DNA from: UBA2357 sp002344625
GTDB taxonomy: Bacteria; Pseudomonadota; Gammaproteobacteria; Burkholderiales; Rhodocyclaceae
Length of the DNA stretch: 64,000 nt
Reading direction: 5' to 3'
NCBI GenBank assembly: GCA_937995335.1
Contig: CALKIH010000029.1
Span: 1 to 64,000 of the forward strand
The notes beneath the pieces are model-generated. The model ran no database searches. It saw only the letters and a program-made list of their open reading frames with translations, and was not told where the DNA came from. This document shows positions 15,112-24,535 of the stretch, one piece after another (the stretch's first letter is position 1; the number at the start of each line of letters is the position of its first letter). The translations under genes were made by a program, and so were the position numbers.

Positions 15112-16926
15112 ATGTCCCGCGCCATACGAAACATTGCCATCATCGCACACGTCGATCATGGTAAAACCACGCTCGTCGACCAGTTGCTCCGGCAGTCTGG
15201 CACTTTCGCCGCCCATCAGAGCGTGGGCGAACGCATCATGGACAGCAACGATATCGAAAAGGAACGTGGAATCACGATTCTTTCGAAGAATTGCGCGATC
15301 CAGTACCGCGATACCCATATCAATATCGTCGATACCCCGGGGCACGCCGACTTTGGCGGCGAGGTCGAGCGGGTGCTGTCGATGGTCGATGGTGTGCTGC
15401 TGCTTGTCGATGCCGTCGAAGGCCCGATGCCGCAGACGCGCTTCGTCACCCGCAAGGCACTGGCACTGGGGCTGAAGCCGATCGTCGTGATCAACAAGAT
15501 CGACCGCCCGGGCAGCCGTCCCGACTGGGTCATCAACCACACGTTCGACCTGTTCGACAAGCTCGGTGCTACCGAGCAGCAGCTTGATTTTCCAGTTGTT
15601 TATGCGTCCGCGCTGAACGGTTACGCGATGCTGGACGCAAGCGAGAAAGGCACGGACATGAAGCCGCTGTTCGAAGCGATCCTCGCCCATACGCCGCAGC
15701 CCGAGGTCGATTCCAAAGGTCCGCTGCAACTCCAAATCTGTTCGCTCGACTACTCGACCTATATCGGACAGCTCGGTATCGGGCGAATCAAGCGCGGCCG
15801 CATTCGCCCGAACCAGGACATCGTGGTGATGTACGGCGAAGAGAACCGCGGCAAGGCGAAGGTCGGCCAGGTGCTCACCTTCAAGGGCCTCGATCGCAGC
15901 CAGGCCGAAACCGCCGAAGCAGGCGACATCGTGTTGGTCTCGGGCATCGATCAGGTCAATATCGGGGTCACCCTCTGTGATCCGGAGCGCATCGAGGGCA
16001 TGAAACCGATCGCCGTCGATGAGCCGACTCTGACCATGAATTTCGTCGTCAACAGTTCGCCCCTCGCGGGGCGTGAGGGCAAGTTCGTGACCAGCCGCCA
16101 GATCCGCGAGCGGCTCGAGAAGGAGTTGCTCAAGAACGTCGCACTGCGGGTCGAATACACCAACGATTCGGACGTCTTCGTCGTATCGGGTCGTGGTGAG
16201 CTCCATCTCACGATCCTGCTCGAGAACATGCGCCGCGAGGGCTTCGAGCTTGCCGTAGGTCGTCCCCGGGTGGTTTTCCGCGAGGTGGATGGCGTCCGCT
16301 ACGAACCGTACGAAATGCTGACCGTCGATGTCGATGAGGAACATCAGGGCGCGATCATGGAGGAGCTCGGCCGCCGCCGCGGCGACCTGCAGGACATGCA
16401 GCCGGATGGCCGCGGGCGCGTGCGCTTGGAGTACCGCATTCCGGCGCGCGGGCTGATCGGGTTCCAGGGCGAATTCCTGACCTTGACGCGCGGCACCGGT
16501 CTGGCGAGTCATGTTTTCGATGACTATGGCCCAATGGCCGGCGCCATGAGCGAACGTCGCAACGGTGTGCTCATCTCTCAAGACGATGGCCAGGCGGTTG
16601 CTTATGCGCTATGGAAACTCCAGGATCGCGGCCGCATGTTCGTGAGCCACAACGACCCGGTATATGAAGGCATGATCATAGGCATCCATAGCCGTGACAA
16701 TGACCTGGTCGTCAACCCGATCAAGGGCAAACAGCTCACCAACGTTCGCGCGTCGGGCACGGATGAGGCTGTTCGCCTGGTGCCGCCGATCCAGCTCACG
16801 CTCGAATCGGCCATCGAGTTCATCGCCGACGACGAACTGGTCGAGATCACGCCCAAGTCGATCCGCCTGCGCAAGCGCTACCTGACCGAGAACGAACGCA
16901 AGCGTGCCGCCAAGGCCGAGAGCTGA
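15112..16926 (+). CDS. typA: Ribosome-associated GTPase TypA/BipA
   Basis: This 604-residue translational GTPase acts on the 70S ribosome and in ribosome assembly, especially under stress or cold. G-domain motifs: AHVDHGKTT (residues 12-20), RGITI, DTPGHADFGGEVERV and NKIDRP. Domains II and III and the BipA-specific C-terminus (RGRMFVSHNDPVYEGMIIG) follow. Length is normal. The ATG at 15112 gives the standard MSRAIRNIAIIAHVDHGKTT start; an in-frame ATG 13 codons upstream is rejected for adding a non-conserved leader. Single-gene unit, divergent from the phosphorylase gene, followed by a small hairpin. Confidence 0.97.
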   Translation: MSRAIRNIAIIAHVDHGKTTLVDQLLRQSGTFAAHQSVGERIMDSNDIEKERGITILSKNCAIQYRDTHINIVDTPGHADFGGEVERVLSMVDGVLLLVDAVEGPMPQTRFVTRKALALGLKPIVVINKIDRPGSRPDWVINHTFDLFDKLGATEQQLDFPVVYASALNGYAMLDASEKGTDMKPLFEAILAHTPQPEVDSKGPLQLQICSLDYSTYIGQLGIGRIKRGRIRPNQDIVVMYGEENRGKAKVGQVLTFKGLDRSQAETAEAGDIVLVSGIDQVNIGVTLCDPERIEGMKPIAVDEPTLTMNFVVNSSPLAGREGKFVTSRQIRERLEKELLKNVALRVEYTNDSDVFVVSGRGELHLTILLENMRREGFELAVGRPRVVFREVDGVRYEPYEMLTVDVDEEHQGAIMEELGRRRGDLQDMQPDGRGRVRLEYRIPARGLIGFQGEFLTLTRGTGLASHVFDDYGPMAGAMSERRNGVLISQDDGQAVAYALWKLQDRGRMFVSHNDPVYEGMIIGIHSRDNDLVVNPIKGKQLTNVRASGTDEAVRLVPPIQLTLESAIEFIADDELVEITPKSIRLRKRYLTENERKRAAKAES

Positions 16927-16949
16927 GCGTTACTCCTTGCCCAGGGCAT

Positions 16950-16995
16950 GACGGGATTGCAGTCCCGTCCCGGCCCCCACCCTGGAGGCCGGGCT
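16950..16995 (+). terminator. Tandem hairpins downstream of typA, possible terminator
   Basis: GACGGGA-N6-TCCCGTC (16950-16969) is followed by CCCGGCC and GGCCGGG arms (about 16969-16995). Both can form 7-bp stems. No T tract follows, so intrinsic termination is doubtful. Confidence 0.35.
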
Positions 16996-17077
16996 GGCGC
17001 AAATGGCCGTGCAACGGCGTTGTCTATTGCCTATCGGTCGGTAGCCGGGCAACGCCCAACCCCGACCTGTGTATCCG

Positions 17078-18652
17078 TCAGGGATAGCTTCTGTCTTCGT
17101 CGGCACCGGCCGGGAAGGCTTCCTCGAAATCCAGCCTCGGTTTCGGGTTGCGCGCACCGGTCGTAATATCTTTTACGAACGCGGGGCCGGACAATGCTCC
17201 AGGTTGCTTGCGTAGCCCTTCCTCGATTCTGGCCAGCATGTACGGAAAGAATGGGTTCGAATTGACGCGGAGTATCGTGTCCAGGTTCATGACCAAGGCG
17301 CCGCGTTCGCCGCGTGCCACCAGATTTCCGAGGTTTACCCCGAAGTCTTCGCTCGGGTCGGGCGTCAAGCCGTACAACCCGTCATCCAGTGGAAATGGCA
17401 ACGCCACATGCGAAAGCGAAAAGATCTCGGCAGGATAGCGAATGCCCAGCGGCCGTATCACCCCCTCGGTCTGCCCGGCGGCAATCGTCTTCGCAACCGT
17501 CTCGGTGTCGCCGACAGCCGCGTTCGCGACGATGGTCAGTGCGAATCGTGACGGGGGTTCTGGCAGCAGCCGATCGAGCGCGCTCGCCGAGTCGGGTCGC
17601 AGCATCGGGTTGAACTTGACCGTGCGGTTGACGTCGAACAGCACCAGTTCGCTGCCATTGGCCGGAAGATACTCGTAGAGTCCCGAAATCACCGCTCGGG
17701 TGCTGACGGTGTGATCCAGCACCGACTGAAAAGTGAGTATCGGCGGCAACACATCCAGACCACCGCTCGCGAACATGCGTTCGATCTGGGTCTGGAGCGC
17801 ATCGGTCAGCCGGTACGACTGGCGCGCACCGTTCACCGGAAACGAGTTGTATTTGAACGGATTGAATTCAGGCTGAGTGCCCAGCCAGGCACTCCTTGCG
17901 AACGCGGGAAACATCGCGGGCAGACCGGCGAGGCCCGCGAATCGCGCAAAGCGTGTCACGCCGATCATCGGTGAAATCAGAACGATCCGGTCGACCCGGG
18001 CAAGCGCTCCATCTTCGATGGCATCGAGCGCATATTTGACCGCCAGCGCACCGCCGTTCGAGTAGCCGATGATATGCAGCGGCCGAGCGTCCCCTGCCCT
18101 GCCCTGCGCTTCGCGCACTGCCAGCCGCGTCGCAGCGAGCCAGGACTCCCAGTCGGCCGTCGTCAGCCCGCCCGGGACGGTGCCGTGGCCAGGCAGCCGG
18201 ATACCCACTGCCACGAATCCAGCATCGGCATAGGCGCGCGCCACATGCCGCATGCTGTACGGAGAATCGGTGAGCCCGTGCAGCAGGACCGCCGCCCCGA
18301 CGACGTCCCCCATCGGCTCGATGACGAACGAGCGATTCCAGTCCCGGGCGAAGCGCGCCGGATAAACCGGGCTTTCCGCGAAATACCGGTTGTAGGGCAC
18401 CTGGCCGTCGGTCGCCATGGTCTGGCTGACCTCGGCACGTACACTCGCGAAGATTTCGTCCTCGGCCTGGACGTAGGCTTTCCAGTCGGCCCGATCGATG
18501 CTATCGACGCCGAGCTCCCGTGGTACGAAGATATGCCAGGGATCGAGTGGTGGTCCCTTGTGAGCCTCCAGCGCGACCAGCCCCAACACTGCCACGACGG
18601 CGACCACGAGAAACACAACGGCCCACCACAAGAGCCTGACGATGAATCGCAT
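17078..18652 (-). CDS. Membrane-anchored alpha/beta hydrolase
   Basis: The 524-residue protein has an N-terminal membrane segment (residues 1-28, MRFIVRLLWWAVVFLVVAVV and onward) and a serine-hydrolase domain: oxyanion segment VLLHGLTDSPYSMRHVA, then LPGHGT, then the nucleophile elbow GYSNGGALA. The C-terminal half is longer than a typical hydrolase and ends with an Asp/His-containing segment (SLSHVALPFPLDD). It is probably anchored in the inner membrane with the catalytic domain in the periplasm; the substrate is unknown. The ATG at 18652 is chosen because it starts the anchor directly. The upstream neighbour is a SlyB-like lipoprotein on the same strand. Confidence 0.78.
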   Translation of the reverse strand: MRFIVRLLWWAVVFLVVAVVAVLGLVALEAHKGPPLDPWHIFVPRELGVDSIDRADWKAYVQAEDEIFASVRAEVSQTMATDGQVPYNRYFAESPVYPARFARDWNRSFVIEPMGDVVGAAVLLHGLTDSPYSMRHVARAYADAGFVAVGIRLPGHGTVPGGLTTADWESWLAATRLAVREAQGRAGDARPLHIIGYSNGGALAVKYALDAIEDGALARVDRIVLISPMIGVTRFARFAGLAGLPAMFPAFARSAWLGTQPEFNPFKYNSFPVNGARQSYRLTDALQTQIERMFASGGLDVLPPILTFQSVLDHTVSTRAVISGLYEYLPANGSELVLFDVNRTVKFNPMLRPDSASALDRLLPEPPSRFALTIVANAAVGDTETVAKTIAAGQTEGVIRPLGIRYPAEIFSLSHVALPFPLDDGLYGLTPDPSEDFGVNLGNLVARGERGALVMNLDTILRVNSNPFFPYMLARIEEGLRKQPGALSGPAFVKDITTGARNPKPRLDFEEAFPAGADEDRSYP

Positions 18653-18746
18653 ACGCACCCCGTGTCCGGTCTCGAGCAAGCCCCCGCGGCCTGTCAAGGC
18701 CGAGCCGGCGAGTAGCGCCGACTCGCGCGGGCCGGAAAAGTGTCTG

Positions 18747-19208
18747 TCAGCGCGCGACCCGGGCCGTCGCACCGTCGCGAATCACGCGCACCCAGTCGCC
18801 CGGCCTGAAATTGTCGCCCTCATCCTCTTGAACGATTGAGATCAACTGACCGTTCTGCAGGCGTATGGTGACCTCGACCCCCGGCATGCTGGTGGCCCGG
18901 TTCTCGATCGCCGAACCCGCCACGCCGCCTGCCACCGCGCCAAGCACGGTCGCAATCGACCGCCCCGTACCGCCACCGACCGCGCTGCCCGCCAGACCGC
19001 CGACGGCCGCACCCGCCACCGGGCCGACCGCGCTACGGGTACCCTCGATGCGCACATACCTGACCGCGTCGACGGTGCCGTACTCGACGGTCATCACCCG
19101 CCGGGTTTCTCCGCGCTGAAACGAGCTGCCACCCGTGGATGTCGCACATCCGGCCAGCCCGAGCATCGCCACTGCGCATCCAACCAGGGCCCATTGATTG
19201 ATCTTCAT
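18747..19208 (-). CDS. slyB: SlyB-like glycine-zipper outer-membrane lipoprotein
   Basis: This 153-residue lipoprotein has a signal peptide with lipobox LAGC (Cys21). A glycine-zipper two-span region (about 60-105) is rich in GxxxG repeats (VAGAAVGGLAGSAVGGGTG, then GAVAGGVAGSAIE), and a small C-terminal beta domain (VEVTIRLQNGQ to the end) follows, as in SlyB/Pcp proteins. Members stabilise the outer membrane under cation stress, often under PhoPQ control. The family call is good; assigning the exact slyB orthologue is less so because several paralogues exist in betaproteobacteria. It lies between two hydrolase genes on the same strand. Confidence 0.82.
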   Translation of the reverse strand: MKINQWALVGCAVAMLGLAGCATSTGGSSFQRGETRRVMTVEYGTVDAVRYVRIEGTRSAVGPVAGAAVGGLAGSAVGGGTGRSIATVLGAVAGGVAGSAIENRATSMPGVEVTIRLQNGQLISIVQEDEGDNFRPGDWVRVIRDGATARVAR

Positions 19209-19401
19209 CTACTTTTCGCCATACAGAGGTTAAACAAAGCACTCTTGCGCGCCATCGACCCAAGCCGATCCGGAACCGCCGGTATCCTGAAACGGCACCC
19301 CCTCCAGGAAGGGCGCCGTCGGGACGGTCGAAAGAATGCCAACGCGCAATTGTACCCAAAGCGACATTGGCATTTCCTGCAATTTTCCTGGGGATTCGAA
19401 A

Positions 19402-19419
19402 GTTGCCCGGCCAGGCAAC
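19402..19419 (-). terminator. Candidate terminator hairpin for the lipase-like gene
   Basis: GTTGCC and GGCAAC arms with a 6-nt loop lie 10 nt downstream of the hydrolase stop. On the minus strand only a short T run (TTTCG) follows, so termination may be weak. Confidence 0.45.
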
Positions 19420-19428
19420 GACACCCGA

Positions 19429-20439
19429 TCACTCCGCAACATCGCCGCCCGTCCACCGATCGAGCGCCTCGAGTACGTACGGAATCGCGGGGGGCTCCGT
19501 CTCGGCCGAAAAGACACGCAGAAACATGCCCCGGTGGGACGCGTTGACGATCACTGGCGGCGGATATGCCGGGAGCGCGATCGAGTCGAGCGCAACGACG
19601 CCGTCGCCGAGCGTCGGGCTCAGCTCGGTCAGCTTGCCGGCTATCAGCACGACCGGAACGTCGGCCGGCCACGGGCGGGCGTTCAGGGCATCGAGAAAGT
19701 CGCTGCCGGGGCGCAGGTCGATCTTGGCGACCCCGGTGCCGTCGCGCAAACCGGCAAACGCGGGATGCCGCTTCTCGGCCATCGCGGGAAGCTGGTCGCG
19801 AAACTCGAGCAGCGCACGCATCCTCGCCCACTCCGAGCCCTGGTTCGGCGTTCCGCCCAGGATCAGCCCGGCCACCGGTGCGCCAGCGGTGCGTTCGGGT
19901 ACGCCGACCGGATGCCGCCACCGCGACACGAACTCCCGAATCACCAGCCCGCCCATGCTGTGGCCGACAAGAAACACCGGCCTGTCGGGATCGAACGTGT
20001 GCCAGTGGCTGGCCAGAAAGGCCGCGCTGCGGTCGATACCCTGATCGTTCGGATAGCGCAACTCCCACACCTGATGGCCGCGCGCGCCGAGCGCCGGGAT
20101 GAGGTCGCGCCAGATCGTTCCGGGCTCGTCCAGACCATGCACGAGCACCACGACCGGCGCATCGGCACCCTCACCGGGGGTGCGCTGGTAGAGTCCGTGC
20201 CAGCCGTCATCCTGGTCCATCACATCGGTGAACCGGGTCTCGAGCCACTCATGAACCGCAACCCGCAGCGTGCGTTCCGCGGCCGGATTGAACTCGGTCC
20301 ATCCGGCCCACGCAGCCCAGCCGAGCACGATCGACGCGATGACGAACCACAGCGCCCACCGCGATCGCGGTCGGGCCATGTCGGCCGCGATCGCGGCGGG
20401 CGCGACGGCGGCATGTGCTTCTTGCTTGTTTGCGACCAC
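19429..20439 (-). CDS. Lipase-like alpha/beta hydrolase with N-terminal anchor
   Basis: The 336-residue protein has one membrane span (about residues 28-46, WALWFVIASIVLGWAAWAG) and a hydrolase domain. The oxyanion segment is VVVLVHGLDEPGTIW, the nucleophile elbow GHSMGGLVIREF and the C-terminal His ASHRGMFL, the arrangement of triacylglycerol-lipase-like enzymes. The substrate is not known. Start is uncertain: GTG at 20439 is used here, but ATG at 20379 (MARPRSRWALWF) also precedes the membrane span and neither has a strong ribosome site. Same strand as galU, which lies 17 nt upstream, so they may share a transcript. Confidence 0.78.
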   Translation of the reverse strand: MVANKQEAHAAVAPAAIAADMARPRSRWALWFVIASIVLGWAAWAGWTEFNPAAERTLRVAVHEWLETRFTDVMDQDDGWHGLYQRTPGEGADAPVVVLVHGLDEPGTIWRDLIPALGARGHQVWELRYPNDQGIDRSAAFLASHWHTFDPDRPVFLVGHSMGGLVIREFVSRWRHPVGVPERTAGAPVAGLILGGTPNQGSEWARMRALLEFRDQLPAMAEKRHPAFAGLRDGTGVAKIDLRPGSDFLDALNARPWPADVPVVLIAGKLTELSPTLGDGVVALDSIALPAYPPPVIVNASHRGMFLRVFSAETEPPAIPYVLEALDRWTGGDVAE

Positions 20440-20455
20440 TCAAGCGCGCCCCGGA

Positions 20456-21334
20456 TCAGGCCGAGCGGTTCGCGAGATACTCGGCGAATTCCTTACCCAC
20501 CTCGGGATGGCGCAAACCGAGTTCGACCGACGCCTTGAGGTATCCGAGTTTGGAGCCGCAGTCGTAGCGGACGCCGGAAAACTGGAACGACAGCACGGCC
20601 TCTTCGCGCAGCAAGGACGCGATCGCGTCGGTCAATTGCAGCTCACCCCCGGCACCGGGCTCGAGCGCGCGAAGATGATCGAAGACCCGCGGCGTGAGGA
20701 TGTAGCGACCCACGACTGCCTGGGTGGAGGGCGCATCTCCGGGCTTGGGTTTTTCGATGATGCCGGTCACGCGCTGTACGTCGCCAGTGCGCGCCTCGGT
20801 GCTCACGATACCGTATTGGCGGGTGTCTTCGCGCGGCACCGTCATCGTGCCCAACACCGAGCAGCGATTGTAGTTATACACGCCGACCATCTGCTGCATG
20901 ATCGAATCGCCGCCGCCGTTGTCGAGGAGGTCATCCGCGAGCAGCACCGCAAAGGGCTCGTCGTCTCCGACCACGGCCGAGGCACACAATACGGCGTGCC
21001 CCAGTCCCAAGGCTTCGGGTTGGCGGATGTAGATACAGTTCACGCCTTTCGGCACCGTCTTGCGCAGGATTTCGAGAAGCGCCTGCTTGCCGCGGGCCTG
21101 AAGTTCGGTTTCGAGCTCGTAGGCCTTGTCGAAGTGATCCTCGATCGATCGCTTGGTGCGACCGGTGATGAAGATCATGTCGGTGATTCCCGCCGCGACC
21201 GCCTCTTCGACCGCGTATTGAATCAAGGGTTTGTCGACGATGGGCAGCATCTCCTTGGGACTCGCCTTGGTGGCCGGCAGAAAGCGCGTCCCCATGCCCG
21301 CCACCGGAAACACCGCCTTGGTAACCTTTTTCAT
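20456..21334 (-). CDS. galU: UTP-glucose-1-phosphate uridylyltransferase
   Basis: This 292-residue enzyme makes UDP-glucose from UTP and glucose-1-phosphate for envelope polysaccharides. The nucleotide-binding signature GMGTRFLPATKASPKEMLP is at residues 13-31. Further GalU hallmarks include FITGRTKRSIEDHFD, EALGLGHAVLCA, FAVLLADDLL and the KASVELGLRHPE tail. The ATG at 21334 overlaps the ligA stop (ATGA) and has GGGAG 9 nt upstream. Translationally coupled to ligA in a smc-zipA-ligA-galU series. Confidence 0.97.
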   Translation of the reverse strand: MKKVTKAVFPVAGMGTRFLPATKASPKEMLPIVDKPLIQYAVEEAVAAGITDMIFITGRTKRSIEDHFDKAYELETELQARGKQALLEILRKTVPKGVNCIYIRQPEALGLGHAVLCASAVVGDDEPFAVLLADDLLDNGGGDSIMQQMVGVYNYNRCSVLGTMTVPREDTRQYGIVSTEARTGDVQRVTGIIEKPKPGDAPSTQAVVGRYILTPRVFDHLRALEPGAGGELQLTDAIASLLREEAVLSFQFSGVRYDCGSKLGYLKASVELGLRHPEVGKEFAEYLANRSA

Positions 21335-23412
21335 GCCTGAGAATCTCCCTGGTTCGATGCGGGCAGTGCGCCCGTCTGCATGAGTGCGAGCAATTCCTGC
21401 TCGGTGATGATCCTGACGCCGAGGCTCAGCGCCTTTTCCCGCTTCGAGCCCGCATCGGTGCCCGCCACGACGAAATCGGTCTTCTTCGACACCGCCCCGC
21501 TGACCTTGCCGCCCTCGCCTTCGATCAGCGCCTTGGCCTCGTCGCGGCTCAGCGTGGGCAGTGCCCCGGTCAGCACGAAGGTCTTGCCGCTCGCGCGCCC
21601 TTGCGGCGCGTAGCCCGGCGGCCCCTCCTCCCAGCGCACGCCGCATGCTCGCAATTGTGCAATCACTTCGCAGTTGTGGGGTTCGGCAAAGAACTCGGCG
21701 ATGCAGCGCGCCACCACCGGCCCCACGTCGGACACGCACTGCAGGCTCACGCAGTCGGCCGCGCTCAGGGCGTCGAGACTGCCGAAATGGCGTGCGAGAT
21801 CACGGGCCGTGGCTTCGCCGACGTTACGGATGCCGAGTGCGAATATCACCCGGGCAAGCGTCGTGTTGCGGCTCTTCTCGATCGCGGCAAGCAGATTGTG
21901 CGCCGATCGTTCGCCCATACGTTCGAGGTTGGCAAGCGCCAGCACTCCCAGTCGATAGAGATCGACCGGCGACTTGACGATGCCTGCATCGACCAGTTGA
22001 TCGACCACCTTGTCGCCCAGACCCTCGATATCCATCGCCCGGCGGCCCGCAAAATGGAGCAGCGCCTGCTTGCGCTGCGCCGGGCAGAACAAGCCCCCGG
22101 TGCACCGTGCGACCGCCTCGTCGTCGCCCTTCGCGACATGCGAGCCGCACACCGGGCACAACGGAAACCGCGCCAGCAGATCGAATCGCGGCGGATCGCC
22201 CTCGCGCCGCGCCAACACCGGCGCCACCACCTCCGGAATCACGTCGCCGGCGCGACGAACGATCACCCAGTCGCCGACGCGCACATCCTTGCGCGCGATC
22301 TCGTCCTGATTGTGCAGAGTCGCATTGGTGACGGTCACGCCCCCGACGAACACCGGTTCGAGCCGCGCCACCGGCGTCAGCGCGCCGGTGCGGCCCACCT
22401 GCACATCGATATCCACCAGGCGGGTGATCTCTTCCTGCGCCGGATACTTGTGGGCTACTGCCCAGCGGGGCTCACGGGTCACGAAACCGAGACGCCGCTG
22501 CAGATCGATCCGGTTGACCTTGTACACCACGCCGTCGATGTCGTAGGGCAACGACGCCCGCAACCCGGCGATCCGGTCATGAAAGGCAATCAGTGCCTCG
22601 GGCCCCACGGCCAGCACGCGGTGCTCGCAAACTGGCAAACCGAAGCCGGCCAGGCGGTCGAGCAAGCCAGACTGCGAGTCCGGAAGCTCGAAACCATCGT
22701 GCTCGCCCACGCCATAAGCGAAGAAGGACAACGGCCGGCGAGCGGAAATGCGTGGATCGAGTTGCCGGATCGCGCCAGCCGCGGCGTTGCGCGGATTGAC
22801 GAACACCTTGTCGTGCGCGGCGCCGGCCTGCGCGTTCAAACGCTCGAAATCGTCCCTGCGCATGTAGATTTCGCCACGCACCTCGATCAGCGCGGGGGCG
22901 GCGCCTTCGAGCAGCAGTGGAATCTGCCTGATCGCGCGTACGTTGTGGGTGACGTCCTCGCCGGTGTCGCCGTCACCCCGGGTGGCCGCGCGCACCAGTA
23001 CGCCGTGTTCGTAGCGGAGGCTGATCGCCAGCCCGTCGAACTTGAGCTCGCCCTGATACACCAGTGCCGGATCGTTCGCGGTCAGTTCGAGCGCATTCCG
23101 CACCCGGGTATCGAAGTTGATGACGCCGCCGGCCGTGGTGTCGGTTTCGGTACGGATCGACAGCATCGGCACGCCATGGCGCACCGGCGCGAGCGCCGGA
23201 ATCGGCGCGCCGCCGACGCGCTGGGTCGGCGAATCAGGCGAGGCGAGTCCGGGGTGGGTCTGCTCGAGGGCTTGCAGTTCGGCAAACAGCCGGTCGTACT
23301 CGGCATCCGATACCACGGGTGCATCGAGCACGTAGTAGGCATGATCATGACGCCTGATCTCGTTGCGCAGTGCCTCGATGCGCGCCGCAACCTCGACGCC
23401 GGGCGAGATCAT
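21331..23412 (-). CDS. ligA: NAD-dependent DNA ligase LigA
   Basis: This 693-residue ligase seals nicks using NAD. The adenylated lysine is Lys124 in LKFDGLAIS; the adenylation domain continues through YKVNRIDLQRRLGF. The OB fold, a four-Cys zinc finger (FPLCPVCGS, later RCTGGLFCPAQ), helix-hairpin-helix repeats (IEGLGDKVVDQLVDAG) and a C-terminal BRCT domain (about 610-690, KTFVLTGALPTLSRDEA) are all in order. The start overlaps the zipA stop by 4 nt; its stop overlaps the galU start. Length is normal for the family. Confidence 0.97.
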   Translation of the reverse strand: MISPGVEVAARIEALRNEIRRHDHAYYVLDAPVVSDAEYDRLFAELQALEQTHPGLASPDSPTQRVGGAPIPALAPVRHGVPMLSIRTETDTTAGGVINFDTRVRNALELTANDPALVYQGELKFDGLAISLRYEHGVLVRAATRGDGDTGEDVTHNVRAIRQIPLLLEGAAPALIEVRGEIYMRRDDFERLNAQAGAAHDKVFVNPRNAAAGAIRQLDPRISARRPLSFFAYGVGEHDGFELPDSQSGLLDRLAGFGLPVCEHRVLAVGPEALIAFHDRIAGLRASLPYDIDGVVYKVNRIDLQRRLGFVTREPRWAVAHKYPAQEEITRLVDIDVQVGRTGALTPVARLEPVFVGGVTVTNATLHNQDEIARKDVRVGDWVIVRRAGDVIPEVVAPVLARREGDPPRFDLLARFPLCPVCGSHVAKGDDEAVARCTGGLFCPAQRKQALLHFAGRRAMDIEGLGDKVVDQLVDAGIVKSPVDLYRLGVLALANLERMGERSAHNLLAAIEKSRNTTLARVIFALGIRNVGEATARDLARHFGSLDALSAADCVSLQCVSDVGPVVARCIAEFFAEPHNCEVIAQLRACGVRWEEGPPGYAPQGRASGKTFVLTGALPTLSRDEAKALIEGEGGKVSGAVSKKTDFVVAGTDAGSKREKALSLGVRIITEQELLALMQTGALPASNQGDSQA

Positions 23413-24521
23413 GCCGCGAACAACCGCAGCGCAAGCGAACTGCCCGCCGGTACCCCCGCCTCATCCATCTGCGCCTGAAAGTGCTGAATCTGCGAACGGA
23501 TCAGCGCGACCGATTCGGGGCCGAAACTGGCGCGGTTGTCGTCGACCACTTTTCCGTCCAGCGAATGCGCCATCTGGTTCGCCTGGCGCATCATGCGGTC
23601 GAAAACCGTCACGCCCTCCGCAACCAGTGGCACATCGATGACCAGCGTGATGCCGTTGGTGTGCAGATTGCGCATTTCGGACGCGGCAAACAGGCCGGGC
23701 TCCAGGTTCGCCAGCGAGAACAGCACCCGCCCCTCTTCGTCCTGGGCATGGAATGCGCCGTCCTCGCCTATGATCATGCCGCTCGCTTCGGCCAGGGCCC
23801 TGACTTTGGTTCCGGCAAACGGCTGGTTCTGGCTGACGATATTGATGCCTACCTGGACATCCACGCCGGCGCAGAACCGATCGATCTCGGCCGCGGCCGT
23901 CAGCGAGGCCACCCGCGCGGGCAGGTTTGCGGGTACGGCGAGAAACTGGTCGGCTACCCGCTGTACCCCATTCGAAAACAGCCCGAAATCCTGATCGGTG
24001 ATCGCGCCCTGCCGATTCACCATCTGCATGGCCGCGCAGAACCAGTGAAAGCACCCGGCGCTATGCGCGGTCAGCAGGCGCCACACGTTGGCCGAATCGT
24101 CGAAACCGAACCAGCGCACGCTGCGCTGCAACTCGGCCAGCGCCTCGCGCTGGGCGGTCCACAAGCGCTGCACGTCGAGCGGTTCGATCGACTCGATCTG
24201 GATCACGCAATCGACCCGGGTGTCGACCTGCTCGGGCACGCCCGGCGTCGCGTGCCTGCCGCTGCCCTTGCCGAGCGGCGCGGCACTGATCGGTGCCTCC
24301 TCGCCGTCGCCGCGCCCGGCGCCGAACTGTGGCTCGGAACGCTCGCGCACGCCGTTCTCCGATGGCTCCTGCGGGTCGAGCAAGACATCGCGATGATCCG
24401 AGCGGAACGTGCGCTCCGCATGCTTGCGCTGCTTGCGCTCCTGCCACTTGTTGTACGCGATGATTCCAACCACGGCGACCACACCCAGCGCCACCAGCCC
24501 GATCTGCAATTCGCTATCCAT
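23409..24521 (-). CDS. zipA: Cell-division protein ZipA
   Basis: The protein is 370 residues. An N-terminal membrane anchor (MDSELQIGLVALGVVAVVGIIAYNKW), then a charged linker, precede a C-terminal ZipA FtsZ-binding domain (about 230-370, with GINIVSQNQPFAGTKVRAL and GEDGAFHAQDEEGRVLFSLANLEPG). ZipA tethers FtsZ to the inner membrane. The ATG at 24521 with AGGAAA 5 nt upstream is preferred over a GTG at 24539 that lacks one. Order smc-zipA-ligA is a conserved beta/gammaproteobacterial arrangement and supports the call, as the sequence itself is divergent. Confidence 0.92.
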   Translation of the reverse strand: MDSELQIGLVALGVVAVVGIIAYNKWQERKQRKHAERTFRSDHRDVLLDPQEPSENGVRERSEPQFGAGRGDGEEAPISAAPLGKGSGRHATPGVPEQVDTRVDCVIQIESIEPLDVQRLWTAQREALAELQRSVRWFGFDDSANVWRLLTAHSAGCFHWFCAAMQMVNRQGAITDQDFGLFSNGVQRVADQFLAVPANLPARVASLTAAAEIDRFCAGVDVQVGINIVSQNQPFAGTKVRALAEASGMIIGEDGAFHAQDEEGRVLFSLANLEPGLFAASEMRNLHTNGITLVIDVPLVAEGVTVFDRMMRQANQMAHSLDGKVVDDNRASFGPESVALIRSQIQHFQAQMDEAGVPAGSSLALRLFAA

Positions 24522-24535
24522 TTGATTTCCTGTAG

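Noticed and set aside
21601..23478. Long plus-strand frame opposite ligA
   Set aside because: Shadow of ligA, which has all ligase motifs.
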